Source of the DNA: Brachynemurus nebulosus
Lineage: Eukaryota > Arthropoda > Insecta > Neuroptera > Myrmeleontidae
Direction: 5' to 3'
Assembly: GCA_035578155.1 (NCBI GenBank)
Contig: JAPWDM010000012.1
Coordinates: 16,713,619-16,777,618 of the forward strand
Length of the DNA stretch: 64,000 nt
The notes beneath the pieces are model-generated. The model made no database searches. It was not told the origin of the DNA and was given only the letters and a program-made list of their open reading frames with translations. This document shows, in pieces, positions 58,532-64,000 of the stretch; the stretch's first letter is position 1, and each line of letters begins with the position of its first letter. The translations under genes were made by a program, and so were the position numbers.

Positions 58532-59539
58532 TATACTTTCAGAAAATGAAACAAAAAATAGAAAAATAAAAAAAATTCTACACCAAAAGATTGCCTTAAA
58601 CTCTGAGTCGTTAGTACTATTTCTAACAATATAGTCAAATCTTCTATTTAGTTTTTAGCATTTCAACTCTGTTAAAACATTTTTTTTTTAATTCTCGACA
58701 GAAAAAATTGCATAAAGTAAAAATTTATTTACCACTACTGGTAAGTAGGATTTGTACATTTTAAAAACTTCTTTCTTTACGTTTAGAATAAACTTGTTTA
58801 CTTTTAGATTGTACGGCTTAAAATATACAGTGGGTATACTCTTATATACGTAAACAAAAGTAATTATATTCTTGAAAATCGAATGCGTAGTGATCATTCA
58901 TATATGTAATGTAATGCGCATAATGTTTTTGATCGCTTGTCAAATGACTGTCATTACAACGTGGATTCGTCGCTAAATGTTCGATTGCTGAGGCTACCTA
59001 TACTTATAAAGTCTATCTGGAGTTTCCCATCGCAATTTTAGATTAAGGCCCAGTATTTTAAAGAACAAATAATTCAACAAATAATTACGAATAAAAATAA
59101 TTGTGAACTAAATTTTGGTTCAGTATTATAAACGTATCTCATGATTAAATTATGTTAGTGGTCGATTGATAGTGGACTTATAATATGTTGTAAATATGTT
59201 TTAATTTCCATATATATAATAAAAAAAAAATTAATTCTGTACCTCGAATTTGTATTACAACGTGTATAAAACCAGTTTAATATGTATAAATATAAACACA
59301 AATATTTGCAAAAATCTTTCAGAACCGTCAAATTAATCTCCGAATAAAATTTAGTCGGTCTAGATTTACTGTCAACAAAATTTAGTTCCCTACGCCAGTA
59401 TATTATGCAACAAGTGCGGGAAGTTGTCGATTGCGCACGAGAGCGAAATTGAGTGCACGATCGTAGTGAGTGCGTTCATTCGCTCAAGTGGGCAATCGAG
59501 AATCCTGCACGAGTTACATATACTATTTTTAACTTCCTG
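58532..59539. other. AT-rich spacer
   Basis: No gene recognised. Confidence 0.35.
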
Positions 59540-60205
59540 TAGGAAGTTATTGTAATTTGTCCGATTTTACGAATCGCTAATTTTGATATATCTCCACGTT
59601 CCAAGGTCACTAGAATCCGAATCCATCGTTTTTAGCGTGATGTCTGTATGTGCGTTCTTTAGTTCGTTCGTGAATTTTTGTTCGTCTCGCATATCTCGAG
59701 AACAAATGATATTAACTTCGGACTAATTTCATTAGATGCGTAATCAAAAAATGAAGACCGGATAAAGTTTTCAGCAAATTCGGATTAGCGGTTTGTTTTT
59801 TGTGGTAAAAAAACGGAATTAACTTTATTAAGATAACATAGATTATATGGATTTTTTACCATAACATTATTATATAATTCCCTAAGAACCTTCCTTGATG
59901 TTAAAAACTACAGTATTTTATTATAAAATTTAAAAAAAAAAATTTTTTTTAAATATATTTTGTCTTGCATATCTTGAGAACAAATGTTGTTATCATTTGT
60001 TTGATAAGCGTAGAGCCCCCACCTTTAGGTACAGAAGGCAAAGCCCCCGGTATGGTGCAAGGGGCAACAAAGCCTCTATCGGGGGCCCAGGGAAGGAGTC
60101 GCCTGATATGAAAAAAGAATTATTTATGTACAGTAGTCTCTAGTCTTTAAGGACACCCAATGGGAAGTTGACAGTGTGGGTAGACCTGTACCCCAAATTT
60201 TTTAT
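59540..60205 (+). repeat. Interspersed ~670-bp repeat, copy 2
   Basis: Inverted relative to 39291-39969. It is immediately preceded by the palindrome AACTTCC TGTA GGAAGTT (59531-59548), which may mark its terminus. Confidence 0.75.
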
Positions 60206-60589
60206 TACAGGTTTTACATACTTTTTTTATTATTACTATTTTTTATTATTTTTTAAAATAATATTTTTGAGTACGTCTTTTTCTTTTAAATTAAATATTG
60301 TTTGAATTACTCTATTGGTGGCTTCTATAGAAATAGTTATCAAATACTTATTAAATGAAAAATTAAGAGATGGCTTTGCGCGTTGTGATTAAGTTTTACG
60401 TGTTTAATTGTCAATTTACGTGCGGGCAGTAAATTTTGCGCACGGAAAAAAGCAATTGAAATACGCTTAAGCCATGTGGGAAGAGTATAGTGGGCAAACA
60501 GCTATTTTACGTACAAAAATGTTGGCGCCAAGTTAGTACTTCTCCCGCATGAGTAATAAAAAATTTATTTCAATTTTATAATACTGACA

Positions 60590-61153
60590 TCTACTTAATA
60601 AATTTCTAACACTGACTGACTGACAGACAGACAAGGCACAGCCTAGACGGTTGGATCTAGAAGAATGAAATTTTTCACAGGAGTTCCCTATGTAACGTAG
60701 GTGACCACTAAGAAAGGATTTTTGAAAATTCGCCCCCTAAGTGGGTTAAATAGGGAATACAAATTTTTATGGAAATTCGTCATTTTTGAAGTTAGATATA
60801 TAAAAATATGTTACTATGACTATTCAAATAAATAATATTTTATACACTGATTGACAGACAACGCACAGCCTAAACTGTTGGGTTTAGAAGGACGAAATTT
60901 AGCACAGAAGATATGAAGATTAATCTTTAGGCATTACTACTTATAAATAAAAGTCAGTTGTGTAAACGTTTCTGGAAATTATATTCCCTAAGGGGTTAAA
61001 ACAGGAAATGAAAGTTCGTATGGGAAGTTCGTCATTTTTGAAATTAAAAACGTGGAAATTGGTATTTAGGCTTTTGAAAAATACTGAAAGTGAGCAATGA
61101 GTACCTAATAAAAAGATGTTGCCGATAGGAAATCCTATCGGATATACGGCTAG
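60590..61153 (+). mobile_element. Non-autonomous Helitron-like element
   Basis: The 3' end is strong: the perfect stem CCGATAGG/CCTATCGG (61122-61129, 61134-61141, loop AAAT), eight bases, then CTAG (61150-61153), followed by T. This is the Helitron hairpin plus CTRR end. The 5' end is tentative: TCTACTTAATAAATTT at 60590, preceded by A. Inside are two ~236-bp units, each opening with CTGACTGACTGACAGACAG-like text and AGCCTA.AC.GTTGG. No Rep/helicase frame. Confidence 0.6.
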
Positions 61154-61938
61154 TCTGTGAATAAAATTAATTTAGTTCAAAAAGTTAGTTAGTTGTCTTT
61201 TATTATACTGACCCTAAAACTCGCACAGTCTTCGCAGTAACTTAATCTACTTTCGGTGCAAGCTACGGTCCTGGAATCCATTGACGCAACTTTTCGAAAC
61301 ACAATATTATTCTTCTCAATCTCTATCACTTGTACAGATCTACAGAGAACTACATCCATATTTTTGCTATAGATAAAATTACTTGTAAAATAATATTAAA
61401 AAGTGTATATATTATGTAACATATTTTCTTGTCACGGAAAAATGACAAGTTTCAAGAGCACACTGTCGTGCTGCTAGGATCGTGTGACTGTCGAGTCACA
61501 CGATTCTAACAGCGAACACCAGCAATCAGCACGGGGGTTAATAAAATGGGAAGAAAAGCAGCATGTATAGAAGGAGTAAAGTGTGCGGAAGAGTGAAAAC
61601 TCAATATCTTTTCAAATGTCTGTCGTATTCCACTTTTAAAAGAAAAGTTACAGTATTTTATATTATACCATCCCTTGTATGTATGTGTGTAGAACTGTAA
61701 ATAGTTTGTCAAGATGTTTTCTTTTCTGACTCTATAAAATGGAATGACACTATGAATAAAAGTGGCCGTACACAGGGTGGAACTTTACAATTAAACTGAC
61801 TTTAATATTTTACTAAAAATTGATAAAATTTAATTAAAAAATTAATTGGGAAATGTGAGGGAACTAAGAATATCAATTTCAGTCACGTCATTGTGGCTAT
61901 TTAGATATTTTCAAACTACGATTTATTTTTGTTCCCTA
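61154..61938. other. AT-rich spacer
   Basis: No gene recognised. A short imperfect inverted repeat around the two CGTGTGACT/AGTCACACG words lies at about 61480-61502. Confidence 0.4.
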
Positions 61939-62827
61939 CACGGAGAGAAAATTCATAGAAAAATTACTGTGCTCAGCACTACAATCGACGTGTAAAAGGC
62001 GAACATATTCAATTTTGTACGGTAAAAATATAAAAATTATAATTAATCATAGAAAATTTAAAGGATAGAATGTTCTTTCCGTAATATTAGCTCCGTAAAA
62101 TTTGTAAAACAGCACAGTAAAAAGTTCCATTGCCGATAGTTTAATTGTTTTTCTTACAAAAATTACCATGCTGTCTTATAATATTTCAAATGATATCTGC
62201 TAATAGTAGAAAGAAAGAAAGAGAAGGTATCAACGCTGTCACATAGCGAGGCAGGCTGTAGGAGTTATCAACACAATCATACATGAAGGTCACATAGCCA
62301 GGCTGGTGTGGCAAGTAACATAGCCAGGCTGGTCACTGCTGGTGTGGTGTCGTGTGCAAACAGTATTCATTAGAATGTCTTACAGGACGGATGGTCATCG
62401 TTTAATTCATCATTTTGTTACTTCACTATATTCAGTATTAGAATATATTGTTGCCAATCATTTTGTATGCATCATAAAGAATCGAAGGTCGGAAAAGATC
62501 GATTGTTCCTCAGTGCGTACAGCCCAAACAACATAAGGTTGCGGGTCAAATGCGCAAATGAAAGAGTACGACAACAAGAATTAAACTATAACATATAGGT
62601 ATGCATAAGAGTGTGATAGTAGTTGTGTTAGCACATTAAATTTTATCATGCTAGCACAACAATTTTTATGAAGCCATGACTAATACTTTTGATGTTTAAA
62701 TTTAATAATATTTACATAATCGTAAAATATTTTTTAGTTTGGTCGTCGATCGCGCACGCATTATAAGAGAGAATGGTAATTTTTCTGAAATTTTATCTAC
62801 AAAAATTATATGATTTTTCTCTCCGTG
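61939..62827 (+). mobile_element. TA-flanked 'CACGGAGAG' element, copy 3 (best preserved)
   Basis: 889 bp. It begins CACGGAGAGAAAATTCATAG and ends TATGATTTTTCTCTCCGTG, with TA on both sides (61937-61938, 62828-62829). It aligns with copies 1 and 2 across its length and best shows the family ends. Confidence 0.85.
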
Positions 62828-63613
62828 TACTAATAGTACCTAAGTTTCTTTACAATTTTGATAAATTGATCAGGAATTAGAATTTCAGGGTTTAGACCAT
62901 ATATGCGTGTACTTCAGAATTGAAATAGATATGTACCTACTATAAATTACAACTGAAATCTTCACCATTAAATCCAAAGCAAAAGAATTTTGATGCAATG
63001 TACAAGGAGTTTTAAATCATAAATTTAAACTATAGAAACTAGTTAGTTTCAGAAAGAAAATCGTATTTGATAATCAAATTCTGATAGTTCGACAACAGAA
63101 ATGATAGATTTACCACACGAGAACTGAGTACAATGAGCTTTCTGATTACACTGCCAACAAAGGAGGGAAGGGGGACACATTCGTAATAGATTGTGATTCA
63201 AAAAAATAAAAGAAACCAATCGACATTATTTGACATTTTAAATAATTACAAAAAATTAACATTAAAAGTTAAGTAATAAGGAAAACAAGGAGTACATTCC
63301 ATGCACCGAGCGTTAACTTACGTTTGCACATGCAGATTAACTCCCATTATTCTGATTTTGTTGACATTTATAGGGGACCATATATAGCCTAACCCTCAAA
63401 TTTTCTCAAAATCTGACCGAAATTACATTAACAGTAAGTAGCAGATATCGGCATTTAATATCGGGGGCGCTATCGGCTTTTAAAAGGCAATCGAATAGTT
63501 CCGAAATTGTGTCAGTTGGTAGCAAATAGACGGACAGAAAGACAGACACCAAACCGCCTGAAAAATGTCATTTTTCGGAGAGAAAAAATTCCTGTATTTC
63601 AAGAGTGATCACG
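62828..63613. other. AT-rich spacer
   Basis: No gene or repeat recognised. Confidence 0.35.
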
Positions 63614-63980
63614 TCGAGCCATTACCGCCATTTTCGCGTAACCGACAAATATCAAATTTTACAAGAGAAGGATTTTTAAATATTTGTATAGCGCTTGCGA
63701 TATTTCGGCTGTCTTAATTTTATTACGCCCGAGCGTATTATTCCTATTATTTTATTAACCTTACGATAAAGATGATTATTGTCCGTTACGCTAAAATGTG
63801 CTAATGTGTTGTATTAACGATAAACTTGTTGTTTATCGTTGTTATGACACATTAATTAACGAATTTTGGAGAAAAACGTTAACACTGCTTGATCCGTTAC
63901 AGTTTAAAATGTTGCTTGCAATAAAAATCTCAATTTCGATAAAAGTGTCGCTTACGATAAATCGGCGGTAATGGCTCGAC
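63614..63980. mobile_element. Inverted-repeat miniature element at window end
   Basis: Left TCGAGCCATTACCGCCATTT and right AATCGGCGGTAATGGCTCGA are inverted repeats. The similarity extends inward (CGTAACCGAC against GTCGCTTACG). ~367 bp, CpG-containing. A second hairpin AACGATAAAC/GTTTATCGTT lies at ~63818-63842. The target duplication is unclear. Confidence 0.7.
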
Positions 63981-64000
63981 ATAATGCATTCACTACTTTA

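Overview
The window looks like repeat-rich, non-genic DNA from an arthropod, most likely an insect. It is strongly AT-rich, has short (54-95 nt) introns with GT..AG ends, carries Ty3/Gypsy elements and a PIF/Harbinger transposon, and is full of small inverted-repeat elements with ends such as CAGGGTG, CAGTA..GCACC and CACAGTG that are common in arthropod genomes. I recognise no host protein-coding gene. Every gene I can support belongs to a mobile element.

Layout: 1-7116 is a minus-strand Ty3/Gypsy element with gag, pol, a polypurine tract and a 5' LTR; its 3' LTR is cut by the window start. 7117-30045 is a patchwork of non-autonomous repeats: a (GTCT)n element with ~147-bp tandem units, a palindrome at 12.4 kb, tail-to-tail tRNA-headed repeats at 13.4-14.5 kb, two copies of a TA-flanked 'CACGGAGAG' element, a 3.2-kb 'CACTGTT' element containing a nested TTAA-flanked element, a second inverted copy of that element, a CACAGTG-ended element, a hAT-like remnant, and a palindrome carrying two hammerhead-like cores. 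30046-33649 is a pogo/Tigger-like TA-flanked element split by a complete 3.1-kb Harbinger transposon, which has 13-bp perfect inverted repeats, an ATT target duplication and two convergent intron-containing genes. 34-43 kb holds a solo LTR, a tRNA-Arg-like SINE head, another CACAGTG element with a ~190-bp-arm palindrome inside it, and a Tigger-like element. 43447-52009 is a complete minus-strand Ty3/Gypsy element with 494-bp LTRs that look identical, an AAGG target duplication, a tRNA-Leu primer site, gag and pol. 52-64 kb is AT-rich spacer with further repeat copies, a Helitron-like 3' end at 61153 and a 370-bp inverted-repeat element at the window end.

How the genes work together: each Gypsy element makes Gag, and occasionally Gag-Pol, by -1 ribosomal frameshifting. 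I find the heptamers A AAA AAC (element 1) and T TTA AAC (element 2) in exact gag phase, the second followed by a GC-rich stem-loop. The Harbinger pair encodes a DDE transposase and a SANT/Myb-like DNA-binding partner, the two proteins this superfamily needs. The many small elements have no coding capacity and would depend on transposases supplied elsewhere.
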